Below the pieces are notes generated by a model. That model saw only the letters and a program-made list of their open reading frames with translations. It had not been told where the DNA came from and ran no database searches. A stretch of DNA of 64,000 nt from Asparagopsis taxiformis (Eukaryota > Rhodophyta > Florideophyceae > Bonnemaisoniales > Bonnemaisoniaceae): assembly GCA_030407315.1 (NCBI GenBank), contig JALQPE010001823.1, forward strand, positions 62,001 through 126,000. The letters run 5' to 3'. The position numbers and the translations under genes were made by a program. This document shows, in pieces, positions 49,093-57,852 of the stretch. Within the stretch, counting starts at the first letter, position 1. Each line of letters opens with the position of its first letter.

Positions 49093-51139
49093 TTAAGAGT
49101 CCTTCCATTCTTCACACGCTGACTCAAAGTCGCCGCTCTCTGCCAAAATTTCATACGCCCGAGCCATCTCTTGACGGATCACTGTAACTGCACCCTTCTC
49201 CATTCCTCTTGACAAATCATGATCGATGTCAAATGGATCTTCAATGCAGAACAGATGTTTCGATTCTAGCCTGGGTCTCCGCGGAAACACAATGCGCTCG
49301 CGCTTTGCGGTACTGTCTCCCGCCGCACTTGATGCTTCAGAGGCTTCTCCATTTGCTTTTTCCTTCTTCAGCTTTGCGAGTCGTATCCTTTCTTCACTAT
49401 CGGCCTTTTTTCGCGCTTCTAGAGCTGCCTTAGCGACGTCGTATGCAGCCTTGAACTGCACCTGCTTGGCTTCCCATTCTCTGTACACTGATTGTTCATC
49501 CCATCCTCTCTCCTCTCTTGTTGTGCGCACGCCGAGTCGTATTGAAACCAGGTCGGTGCGATATTGGAATGTGTAGGCAAAGTACTTGAAGAAGCCTAGT
49601 AGTAGCTCACATACAGATCCAGTATTCGCTGATTTAAAGGTGGCAGCGGTCACGGAACGATCAAAGTAAGTGTTGTACAATTTGTTATGACCAACATCAG
49701 TCATCTCTTTCGGCTGCTCCTCCCCAACAATGACGGATTTTCCATTCACGGTTGCTTGCAAGCACGGTAGAACTGGTGGGTCTAAAGTCTGTAGGTAGTG
49801 AATGACTAGTAATGTATACGCATATGAGCTCAGTGTGCCACGGTATGCGTCATTCAGATCTCTCCTCTTTGCCCAAAGCTTGACAAGGATACAGACGGAC
49901 CTGAATCTTGGATCCAAGTCGACGTAAGCCTTGAGAAGTTTAGTGTTTCGCACCGCCAATATATTGTTCATGCACACATCTATTTGAACTTTGGAGTCGG
50001 GATCATGCATTTTGATCACTGGTACTCGCGCTTCAAGCAGCTTGCTCAGAATTGCAATGTTGTTCTCCTCCATAATTGTGGCTAATCTTGCGAGTATATC
50101 TCTCGGTTGTGCTGATATATCGGCGCCATTGCTAGAACGGGTAACGCTGTCTGGCATGTATAATGACATGTCAATATCTGCCGAACGCAATCCTAGGCCG
50201 TTTCCTGCGGATCCGTATATGTCGATACCGGCACCCGGCCATTCATCTGAAATGATTTTTCGAAGGCGCGCTAAGAGATCAGCTCTTGAGGAAGCGATAT
50301 CGTCGGGGGGTGAAATCGACGGAAAGACTTGATCAATTTGTTGAGTCATCTCAGTCCTTGCGGTTTGATTCTGTTTCTTGCAAACGGGAGTTGTCGGTAT
50401 GCGAACATTTCGCATTCTAGATACGACTTTAAGTCTACCGGCAAGTCTGCGTTCTGCGGGTTGTGGATTTGGATGACGATTGGAGCCCGGACGGCCCTTT
50501 TTGGAGGACTTGGAATGGGGCTTTGCGGAGTCGCGTGCGGAATCGTTTTCGGGCTGGGGACTTGAGACGGCAGCGGTCTCCGCAAAGTGTTGGGACAATC
50601 GTTCGATTGAATCTTGAGAGGTAGAGAGCATATGAGCGGGTTCGATGAGTTCGAAGGGTGGCTCGATGGGGAGAGTGGGGGGCGCGGAGGCATTTGTGGC
50701 GGCGCGGGCGGCTTCGAAAAGATCGCAAACAGCGGGGCTGAGGAAGAGCATTTGAGGGGATTGCTGTTGCGGGGACAAGATTTGTCGAGGGTCGTGGATG
50801 GTAGGGGAATCAGCAGTCGGGATGGGCAGATGGGGAGGCTGGTTTGGTGGACGGATATCTGGGTTTGTCGGGGGTGCAAGAGCGCTGATACGCTCGGACA
50901 TTCCGAAGCGAGTGCTGTTCAAATTAATGAGCACTGGGTTGGACGGGTCTGTTTCCGGACTGAATGTGAGTCCAGCGTCGAAGACGGATTGTCGGAACTG
51001 CGGATCCATGACAAATATGTGGAAGAATTGTACAGGTTGGGCCATAAAGTTTGAGATGTGATGGGTCCATAGTCGGTAAATGACGAGAATTCGCGGGTCG
51101 TCCCACATGGAATGGTGTTGTTGTTGTTGTTGCTGCTGC

Positions 51140-51171
<32 letters not shown>

Positions 51172-51432
51172 TTGTTGTTGCTGCTGCTGCTGTTGTTGTT
51201 GTTGTTGTTGTTGATGCGGTTTCTTTTGATGATTATGGTTGTTCTTTACAGGACGATTTCGATGGTTGCGCTGGGACGGAGGCGATGGTGAAATTGAATT
51301 GGTGACAGGGGGTGGGGAGGAAGTTTGGTGGGCAATGTGAGATGAAGTCATTAGTTGTGACTCGGCAGGAGGGTCAGTCGGGACAGAAGCGGGATGACGA
51401 GCCTTGCCGCTGACAATGGCTGCCCACGACAT
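49093..51432 (-). CDS. Cid1/TUTase-family terminal nucleotidyltransferase with polyglutamine tract
   Basis: Non-canonical poly(A)/poly(U) polymerase that adds nucleotides to RNA 3' ends. 779 residues. The N-terminal half is disordered and Pro/Gln/Ser-rich with a 32-glutamine run (codons at 51118-51213, mixed CAA and CAG). The catalytic nucleotidyltransferase domain has DIYGSAGNGLGLRSADIDMS, with the metal-binding pair Asp419 and Asp421 and a third Asp in KVQIDVCMN. The central and PAP-associated domains follow: VCILVKLWAKRRDLND, GTLSSYAYTLLVIHYLQ and ELLLGFFKYFAYTFQY. A charged helical insert (about 690-725) lies before the conserved end LFCIEDPFDIDHDLSRG. Uridyl versus adenyl preference cannot be decided by eye. 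The FDIDHDLSRG ending is common to plant HESO1/URT1-type enzymes. Confidence 0.88.
51118..51213 (-). repeat. Polyglutamine trinucleotide tract, 32 codons
   Basis: Uninterrupted Gln codons with CAG and CAA mixed in short blocks. It sits in the disordered N-terminus of the nucleotidyltransferase and is flanked by His codons on both sides. Confidence 0.95.
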
Positions 51433-51971
51433 GATGGTGGAAAGAGTTAGCGATTTGGTTGTGGTTCGGCGGGAGGGAGCAGACGGGGGAGGCCGCGAGG
51501 GTGATGCGTCGATTTGGCGATTTGGAAGATGGTGCAGTTAAAATGGGTGTAAATTTTGATGAATGGCAGGCAGTTTGAGTGGCCGTGCGCACGGCAGTGC
51601 AATGAGATACGATGCAATGCCATGCGATGATGACAAGTTAAGCATGACGGGCCAGCACACGATGCGATGCCCAACTTTCAAAATCTTTTCCCACTTTCCG
51701 CTTATCATATTCTTTTATTCCACTCTTGACTTGTATCTCCCATTTTTCCCTATCAAACTTTGATTGATCTCGACTCGAATCAGAATAATTTTCTTCATTG
51801 CTGGACTGCACACCACAGGACAGCCTGTCAAACACATTACAGTTCCCAACTTTGTCTTACACTGTGCGTCGAGCCGAGATTCCGTTGCTGTGTCTATTCG
51901 TGTTGACGAGCTCCAAACCCTGCCGAGCCCAACTCCCTCGCTCCATTGAGCCCGCGTCGCGAACAACCCGC
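51433..51971. other. Divergent promoter between nucleotidyltransferase and CobW genes
   Basis: 540 bp. A 5-bp-periodic tract lies at 51581-51630 (listed separately). The plus-strand frame is open upstream to 51798, but the first ATG is 51972. No other gene. Confidence 0.5.
51581..51630. repeat. Pentanucleotide-periodic tract (GATGC/AATGC units)
   Basis: Ten 5-mers in register: GGCCG, TGCGC, ACGGC, AGTGC, AATGA, GATAC, GATGC, AATGC, CATGC, GATGA. Six end in GC, the same bias as the tract at 23812. A further CGATG-CGATG pair follows at about 51660. It lies about 150 bp upstream of the minus-strand gene. Confidence 0.65.
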
Positions 51972-54900
51972 ATGGATTCCGCACTCTCTGCCGCATTCGT
52001 GTTGCCCCGTCTGGCCTTTCATCGCACTGCCCCCGCCAGACCCCTCCATTGCCTCCGTCATTCCTCCACATTCCTCCTTCGATTTCCAGCCCGCTGCACT
52101 GTTCGCACACTCCCCATCTCCGCTCTACAGGCAAGCACACTCTCCAATGATAGCGATGGTCAAGTCGACGACACTCCGCCACAGAAGAGCTATTCTGTCG
52201 GTCTCACCATCGTCTCAGCTTGCGACCCCGTCCTCCGTACAAGTCTCATCGAACACATTGTTGCCCAATCAAATGCCGGTCGTGTCGTTGTCGTAACAAC
52301 TGGCGGAATCTTATCCACCGACGATCAACATGGTCGTGTCCCCACCCCTGCTATTCGTCCCGTCGCTTCCGAAAATCCTAATTCACTCCTCCAGATCGAC
52401 CCCCAACTCGATTCCGATCCAGCCCAATCTCGTCCCTCCTCCGATACTATGCTCTCCTCTCCGGTCCCCAATTTGGAGGGTTGGATTGCCTGCTCATCTC
52501 CGGAGGAAATGGCCCAGGTCATCGCCAAACTCGCAGCTGGAAGAGAATGTGATTACATCATTGCTGAAGGCGCGGTGGAGAGTTCAATTGAGCCTCAGGA
52601 ATTGGCGCAATTAATTCACGCTCGCGGCGGCGCCTCATTACGTGTCGATACACTCGTTTCTGTACTTGACACCAGTACAATCCTTCACGACCTCTCCACT
52701 CATACTGCAGATTCCCAAATTGACAATGAACAATCTGACTCTCCCCTGGACGATGATCCCACTAGCTCAACTCCTCCCGATTCGATGGCAGACACCCCAG
52801 ACTCTCGACCAATGCAAGTTGTTAGTCTTGTCGAAAATTCAAACGTGATCGTTATCAACGAAACACCTCAACTTGCACAAGCCGAGAACCGCTCACAAGT
52901 TCAAAGCCTCCTTGCTTTACTCAATGGCAAGGCCAATATTTTATCAAGTACAGAATTTTCTGTACCAGTAGACCAACTCGTTAACACAAGATTGTATGAC
53001 TATGAGAACTTTCGAATGGGTGCTACCTGGAAAAGGGTTCTCAAAGCTTCCCGAGCACAAGCAGATGGAACCGCAAAGCCTCTCATCCCTAAATCCTTGA
53101 AAGAGGCCACATTTGTGTACCGCGCACGACGCCCATTTCACCCCGCCCGCCTTTATGCGCAAATTAGAGCAGTCGCCACCTTCGATGGCGTCATTCGAAG
53201 TATGGGGCGTATCTGGCTTGCAACTCGAATGCTCGCTCCGCTTGAATGGAACCAGGCTGGAGTTGCTGCAACTTTGCGCGTTGGGAAATTGTTTTGGGCG
53301 GCAGTACCAGAATCCGAATGGCCGTCTGAAGAGGCCGAAAGAGAAAATATTATGAAGGGTTGGGATAATCAATACGGCGATCGCGAAACAGAGATTGTTT
53401 TTATCGGTAAGGGAATCGACAAAGAACGTCTCCAAGGCATGCTAGATGGTTGCCTCTTGCAGGATGAGGAAATGGTTTTCACAAATATGTGGGAGAACTT
53501 TGAGGATCCCTTTGTGGAATGGGTTCCTCTCATCGAAGAGGAAGATGATACTGTGTCAGAAGTAGATGAAGAAGCACCAATTGAAGTTACAGCTCCAGCT
53601 GAAACCGCAACTGACAGTTCAGTCGAGACCGTACGTGCCGATGAAGGAGATGAGATTCCGGAGGGTGAGGTGGATTCCGTAGAGCTTCCAGAGGAAGTAT
53701 TCAGTGAAATAAGTGCGATGGATATTCTCGATCGCGGGCTTGGTGAAGATTCATTGTCAGTCCGCATGTCGCAACCTGTAGATGATGGTGCATTTGACAG
53801 CGATGATGTAGTCATTGCATCATGGGACACCGCTGAGGCGGATGGTATTCTTAAACAGATGCCTTCTGTGGGACTACCTGTAACCCTTGTTACAGGTTTT
53901 CTGGGCAGTGGGAAGACGACTCTGCTCAATTACATTCTGACTGCTAATCACAAGCGAAAGATTGCTGTGCTTGTGAATGAATTTGGCGAAATTGATATCG
54001 ACAATCAGTTGGTTGAGAAGGGAGACTGGAGCAGCGCTGATGAGGTAATGGAGCTGGCCAATGGATGCATCTGCTGCAGCATAAATGACTCATTCCTCGA
54101 AGCAGTGAACAAGGTTATAAACAGCGGAAAGGAAGTTGACTATCTGATAGTTGAAACTACGGGGGTTGCAGATCCAGTACCTGTGATCAACTCACTAATG
54201 GTTTCCGATATTGCTCAGAAAGTACGGGTTGATGGTATACTCACGCTTGTGGATGCTGAGAACTTTGATGCGAAGACGCACATGGGATCGGAAGCTGCTT
54301 TGTCTCAGATTATGGCAGCTGATACAATTCTGCTATCGAAAACGGATATTGCCTCGGAGAGCAAGGTCGAAGAAACCATTGCATATATCAAATCTATACG
54401 ACCAGGTGCGAGAATTTTGCGATCTCAGCGAGGCCGTGTTCCGCTTGATATGATCCTTGATGTGGGGCTGCGTGTTGCAGACTCTCCTACATATTTGGAA
54501 CCAGTTAAAAAGGAGGATGACAAGCATACGCACGATCATGAGCACAGTCATGACCTTTGTCATGACCATAATCACAGTCACGACCATGATCATAGTCACA
54601 ACCATAATCACAGTCACGACCATGATCACAGTCACGGCCATGATCACAGTCATGAACACGGGCATGATTGTGGTCCAGATTGTACGGATGAGACACATAG
54701 CCACAACCATTTGGAAGCTGATGGGTTTGTGACAACTAGTTTCAAATCGGACCGAGCTCTGGATCCGGAGCTGTTCATGGATAAATTCTTGCAACGTTTG
54801 CCAGAAGGTGTATTCCGAGCGAAAGGGTTGTTGCGGTTTTATGGGTATGGGCAAAGATATATCTTCCAATTGTCGGGTAGACGATATCAATTTGAGGAGG

Positions 54901-55016
54901 ACGAGTGGCCAGAAGGAGTTGCGCCGAGCAACCAGCTAGTGATAATTGGGAAAGATCTTGATCTTGAAGCCCTCCGTAATTCGCTAGAGGCTTGTCATGC
55001 AGATGACGAGGTATAA
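51972..55016 (+). CDS. Tandem CobW/ZNG1-family protein: degenerate GTPase half plus active half with His-rich metal loop, plastid-type
   Basis: 1014 residues from the ATG at 51972, with a Ser/Arg/Ala-rich transit-like N-terminus. Two copies of the CobW architecture follow. Copy 1 (about 73-530): the P-loop position reads SACDPVLRTSLIEHIV, with no GxxGxGKT, and the NKxD position reads INETP (Asn296). Its CobW C-terminal domain is intact in pattern (RRPFHPARLYAQI, GRIWLATR, EIVFIGKGID). Copy 2 (about 635-1014): VTGFLGSGKTTLLNYIL, GCICC with Cys699, 701 and 702, ETTGVADP and LSKTD. Then comes a 50-residue His/Asp run (about 850-906) and a second CobW C-terminal domain (FRAKGLLRFYG, VIIGKDLD). 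Known of the family: GTP-dependent Zn or Co metallochaperones. Inference: copy 1 is a pseudo-GTPase module that may regulate or dock copy 2. Confidence 0.9.
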   Translation: MDSALSAAFVLPRLAFHRTAPARPLHCLRHSSTFLLRFPARCTVRTLPISALQASTLSNDSDGQVDDTPPQKSYSVGLTIVSACDPVLRTSLIEHIVAQSNAGRVVVVTTGGILSTDDQHGRVPTPAIRPVASENPNSLLQIDPQLDSDPAQSRPSSDTMLSSPVPNLEGWIACSSPEEMAQVIAKLAAGRECDYIIAEGAVESSIEPQELAQLIHARGGASLRVDTLVSVLDTSTILHDLSTHTADSQIDNEQSDSPLDDDPTSSTPPDSMADTPDSRPMQVVSLVENSNVIVINETPQLAQAENRSQVQSLLALLNGKANILSSTEFSVPVDQLVNTRLYDYENFRMGATWKRVLKASRAQADGTAKPLIPKSLKEATFVYRARRPFHPARLYAQIRAVATFDGVIRSMGRIWLATRMLAPLEWNQAGVAATLRVGKLFWAAVPESEWPSEEAERENIMKGWDNQYGDRETEIVFIGKGIDKERLQGMLDGCLLQDEEMVFTNMWENFEDPFVEWVPLIEEEDDTVSEVDEEAPIEVTAPAETATDSSVETVRADEGDEIPEGEVDSVELPEEVFSEISAMDILDRGLGEDSLSVRMSQPVDDGAFDSDDVVIASWDTAEADGILKQMPSVGLPVTLVTGFLGSGKTTLLNYILTANHKRKIAVLVNEFGEIDIDNQLVEKGDWSSADEVMELANGCICCSINDSFLEAVNKVINSGKEVDYLIVETTGVADPVPVINSLMVSDIAQKVRVDGILTLVDAENFDAKTHMGSEAALSQIMAADTILLSKTDIASESKVEETIAYIKSIRPGARILRSQRGRVPLDMILDVGLRVADSPTYLEPVKKEDDKHTHDHEHSHDLCHDHNHSHDHDHSHNHNHSHDHDHSHGHDHSHEHGHDCGPDCTDETHSHNHLEADGFVTTSFKSDRALDPELFMDKFLQRLPEGVFRAKGLLRFYGYGQRYIFQLSGRRYQFEEDEWPEGVAPSNQLVIIGKDLDLEALRNSLEACHADDEV

Positions 55017-55124
55017 GGATGTATTATTTTGTTACCAGGGATCACTGTCGACTCTTGTCATGTAAAGGTTTAGTAAATTGAGACTAGAGTTACACATGAA
55101 GCCACACTAGTGGTGCGCAAAGTG

Positions 55125-55587
55125 TTATCTACGATTATGGGACAGCGCCGCTTCTTGTCTAGACGTGTATTCGTCGAGCCTGTCCACGAGTGCTTCTAGT
55201 CTGCGGGCTTTCTGAAAAATTAACTCGATATCTTTGGAGAATCGCTTGGCGTCATCAGCTCGCGCTTGTACTCTATCTGCAGCGCTGACCAGATGGCTAA
55301 TACGTTCATTCATCCCTGCGTAAAATGTTGTTGCCGAATTATTCATTTCGCCCATAGTATTGAGGTCGATAGCGGTCACTAAGAATGGTGCAAGCGGTAG
55401 TGAGTAAATAACCATTGATAACTGGACGACATATGCAAATAGGTCATGACGCACCTTGAGCGGAAACGACAAACTGCTTTTCAATTTGGGTAGTAAGCTC
55501 GCGTGCTGCCGTTTCTACAGACTGCATATCGTCTGAGGCACTTTGGTGCAAATCATCTGCGTCTCTGCGGGAGGATTGGTTTGCCAT
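55125..55587 (-). CDS. BLOC-1 subunit 2-like protein, two exons
   Basis: Reconstructed: exon 1 55587-55455, intron 55454-55379 (76 nt, GTGCGT to TTAG), exon 2 55378-55125, joined in frame for 128 residues. Exon 2 is a continuous helix: LNTMGEMNNSATTFYAGMNE, HLVSAADRVQARADDAKRF, ELIFQKARRLEALVDRLDEY, which follows the heptad layout and the end of BLOC1S2 (LEALVxRLDEYTxxLE type). BLOC1S2 belongs to BLOC-1 and BORC, which handle endosome-lysosome sorting and positioning. Exon 1 (RDADDLHQSASDDMQSVETA) is also helical. Coiled coils match easily by chance, so the family name is likely rather than sure; the gene and intron are well supported. Confidence 0.65.
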
Positions 55588-55978
55588 TGTTTCGTCAACC
55601 ACGGAAAAAGACCTATGAGGGCTCGAGGAAAAGGTTGATGGCAAGGTCAGGTCATATTCTATTTAGTGTGTTCAAAATTCTGAAAGTTTAGTGAAAATGT
55701 TTGTAAAGTACGGATATGGCATCGGTTGGTGGATAGTGTGTGGACATTGCGGACTGGGGTGTACACAACCGATAAAGGAGCCGCATTACGTTGCGCGCAG
55801 ACTTGACATTCTTCTCCCACAGCGTGGAATTGGTTTCCAAACCGTCTATTTTATCTGTCGCTGACCTGCAAAGAGTGATCTGCCAATTCATAGTCAACTC
55901 ACCCACGTGGGAGGCGCTCTGTAGTGGCGTATGACTGCAGCTGACCTGCCCATTGTTGCCGTTGTCTAGTGCTGCGAA
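55588..55978. other. Divergent promoter, BLOC1S2-like and small membrane protein genes
   Basis: About 390 bp. An antisense frame crosses it and the following gene, but it has no family match. Nothing else seen. Confidence 0.4.
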
Positions 55979-56421
55979 ATGGTGGGAGGAGGCAGCGCGT
56001 CCGGATCTGCCAGTGGCTTTTATATAGCCGCGCCGAACAGTGAGACAGACGGCGAGACTCTTGATGGAGAGACAGACTTTGATGAGTTTGAAGAATGGGA
56101 TTACTCGGAAATTATTGCCAATATGTACGTGTAATGCGCGTCGCGTTGATCTATGCACTCGCAGCTGTGCTTGCTGACTGTCTTCTTTCCCAATTCAGCT
56201 CGAAGAACATGAAAACATATGTGTTACAACCTCTTGTCGTTGGTGCTGCGGCTGCTTTCGGCATGTCAATTGGTATGTTGCTGCATAGCTGTGAAATGTT
56301 GCCAGTTCAACTTTTACTGACCTAGTTGTTTGTGATGTTGGTTATAGGATATGCAATGTTCGATGCTACAGCGTCTATTTTCTCGCGTAAATCGGGTTCG
56401 TCCTCCGCTACGTCCAGATGA
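55979..56421 (+). CDS. Small single-pass membrane protein, three exons, unknown
   Basis: Reconstructed by hand: exon 1 55979-56124, intron GTACGT to CAG, exon 2 56199-56272, intron GTATGT to TATAG, exon 3 56348-56421, in frame for 97 residues. An in-frame stop 12 nt upstream fixes the start. Residues 1-47 are Gly/Ser-rich then strongly acidic (DGETLDGETDFDEFEEWD). One hydrophobic helix (about 57-75, LQPLVVGAAAAFGMSIGYAM) with small-residue faces follows, then a short Ser/Arg tail. An acidic cytosolic arm with one near-C-terminal helix recalls outer-mitochondrial tail-anchored proteins such as TOM22, but I see no decisive motif. Confidence 0.6.
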
Positions 56422-56914
56422 TCTAGCATTGTATTGCTGTCGGTGTCTCGAGTTGCAAACATTGATGAGCGCAGCTGAATGGATGATTTAGTAGGGTATG
56501 AGGCAATGTTGTTAGTTTTTTTGTCTTGCACTTCTGCACATGATGAGGGTAAATGTAATGATCAGCAGAGATATGTCGGGGTGTTGCAGCATGGTTGAGA
56601 AGCCGTAATGTCTGTCAACAACATCAATGGTGAAGTAAAATGCAGCGATCTCGATGGAGAAGAAATGAAAGTGGCAACAATTTTCCGATTGTATGTGCCT
56701 CCTTACAGCAGCACGTCCAGTTTTATTATTGCCAAAATTCCATCGCTATACATCAGTGGTACACTCCAGCCCACACTTCATACCGACAGCTTTCATCTTG
56801 ACATCAAACAATTGCTCAACTAGTCGGCATCATCCTTCGAACATTCAATTACTCCAAACTCCGGTAGAAACCAGTCTCCGCCTGTCCAATTGTTGAAATT
56901 TTGTTACGTTCCAA
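56422..56914. other. Spacer before clathrin light chain
   Basis: About 490 bp between two plus-strand genes. A 71-codon ATG frame at 56608-56823 has no family resemblance. I treat the region as 3' flank plus promoter. Confidence 0.4.
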
Positions 56915-57557
56915 ATGGACGAAGGTGCGTCACCGCCAATCCAATCGAGCCAACGCGCGTTGTAAAGTACACTAACTCGATTCGATTCATCCGTTCCATT
57001 GCCACCAAGCAGACTTTTTCAAAGACTATCCGCCTCCGGGCACATCAGCGGCGGACACCGAAGCGCAAGCCGAACCGGCCCCCATGCAAGCGTTTGTCAT
57101 GCCGGACATCGGCGAATCCATGAACGGCAACGAGCCGGCGGAAGCCGATGCGCCCAACGGCGCTGGCGACAATCTCGGCGGTCCGCCCCCCGACGGCGCC
57201 GAGCCCGAATGCGCTGCCGTGTCGGAGTGGCGTGTGGCGTTTGCGCGCGGCCTCGAGGAAAAGATGGAGAACGAACGCAGAGTCAAAGCTGAGCGTGCAG
57301 AGAGAGCGAAACAGACTCTGACGACGATGAATGCTAGATGGGAGACGGCCAAGAGGAATGCGCAAGATGCTAATCGCAAGCAGGAAAAGGAATTTCTGCG
57401 CCATCGGGATGGCGTCATTTCGCGTATGAGCAAGCCAGGCGAGCAGCCGGCATGGAACGTCATTCCAGAGTTGGTTGACATGACTGGCAAGTTCAAGGAG
57501 GGCGCGAGGGATACGAGCAGGATGAGGCAAGTGCTTCTTAGGATGAAGACCAACTAA
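56915..57557 (+). CDS. Clathrin light chain, two exons with a 10-nt first exon
   Basis: Regulatory subunit that binds the clathrin heavy-chain hub on coated vesicles. Reconstructed: exon 1 56915-56924 (ATGGACGAAG), intron 56925-57012 (88 nt, GTGCGT to GCAG), exon 2 57013-57557, total 184 residues beginning MDEDFFKDYPPPG. The acidic-aromatic start is usual for the family; starting at the internal ATG at 57084 would lose it. A Pro/Gly/Glu-rich stretch is followed by WRVAFARGLEEKMENERRVK, a long charged helix (heavy-chain binding). Then WNVIPELVDM and the C-terminal DTSRMRQVLLRMKTN, which matches the plant light-chain end TDLSRMRQILLKLK. Convergent with CHD1. Confidence 0.83.
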
Positions 57558-57852
57558 TTGTCGACCAGCGTTTCAATTCATAACATCTTCACGTTTGTAC
57601 ACCAAGTATCTTTTTGTATCTTAGGTTGTTATCTATGGATACACTATTCTACATGACGTAAACGGCTTCGCAGAACGCTGTGCAAAATTGATCATCTCCG
57701 CTTTAATACGGTTGCAACCCAGCCGTGCCATACCGCTTACGTCTCGATCCGAAGCATTGCCTCTGCCATTCTTTTCTTTCTGTCGTTATTTATAAATACC
57801 GATAAGCATTGTAAAACTATCATTTACAATCCATCAAACAATTTCCTCTTTG
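57558..57852. other. Convergent spacer, clathrin light chain and CHD1
   Basis: About 295 bp of 3' flanks from two genes reading towards each other. No feature other than AT-rich sequence near 57790. Confidence 0.4.

Noticed and set aside
55688..56158. Minus-strand frame of 156 codons
   Set aside because: Overlaps exon 1 of the better-supported spliced plus-strand gene and has no family match.
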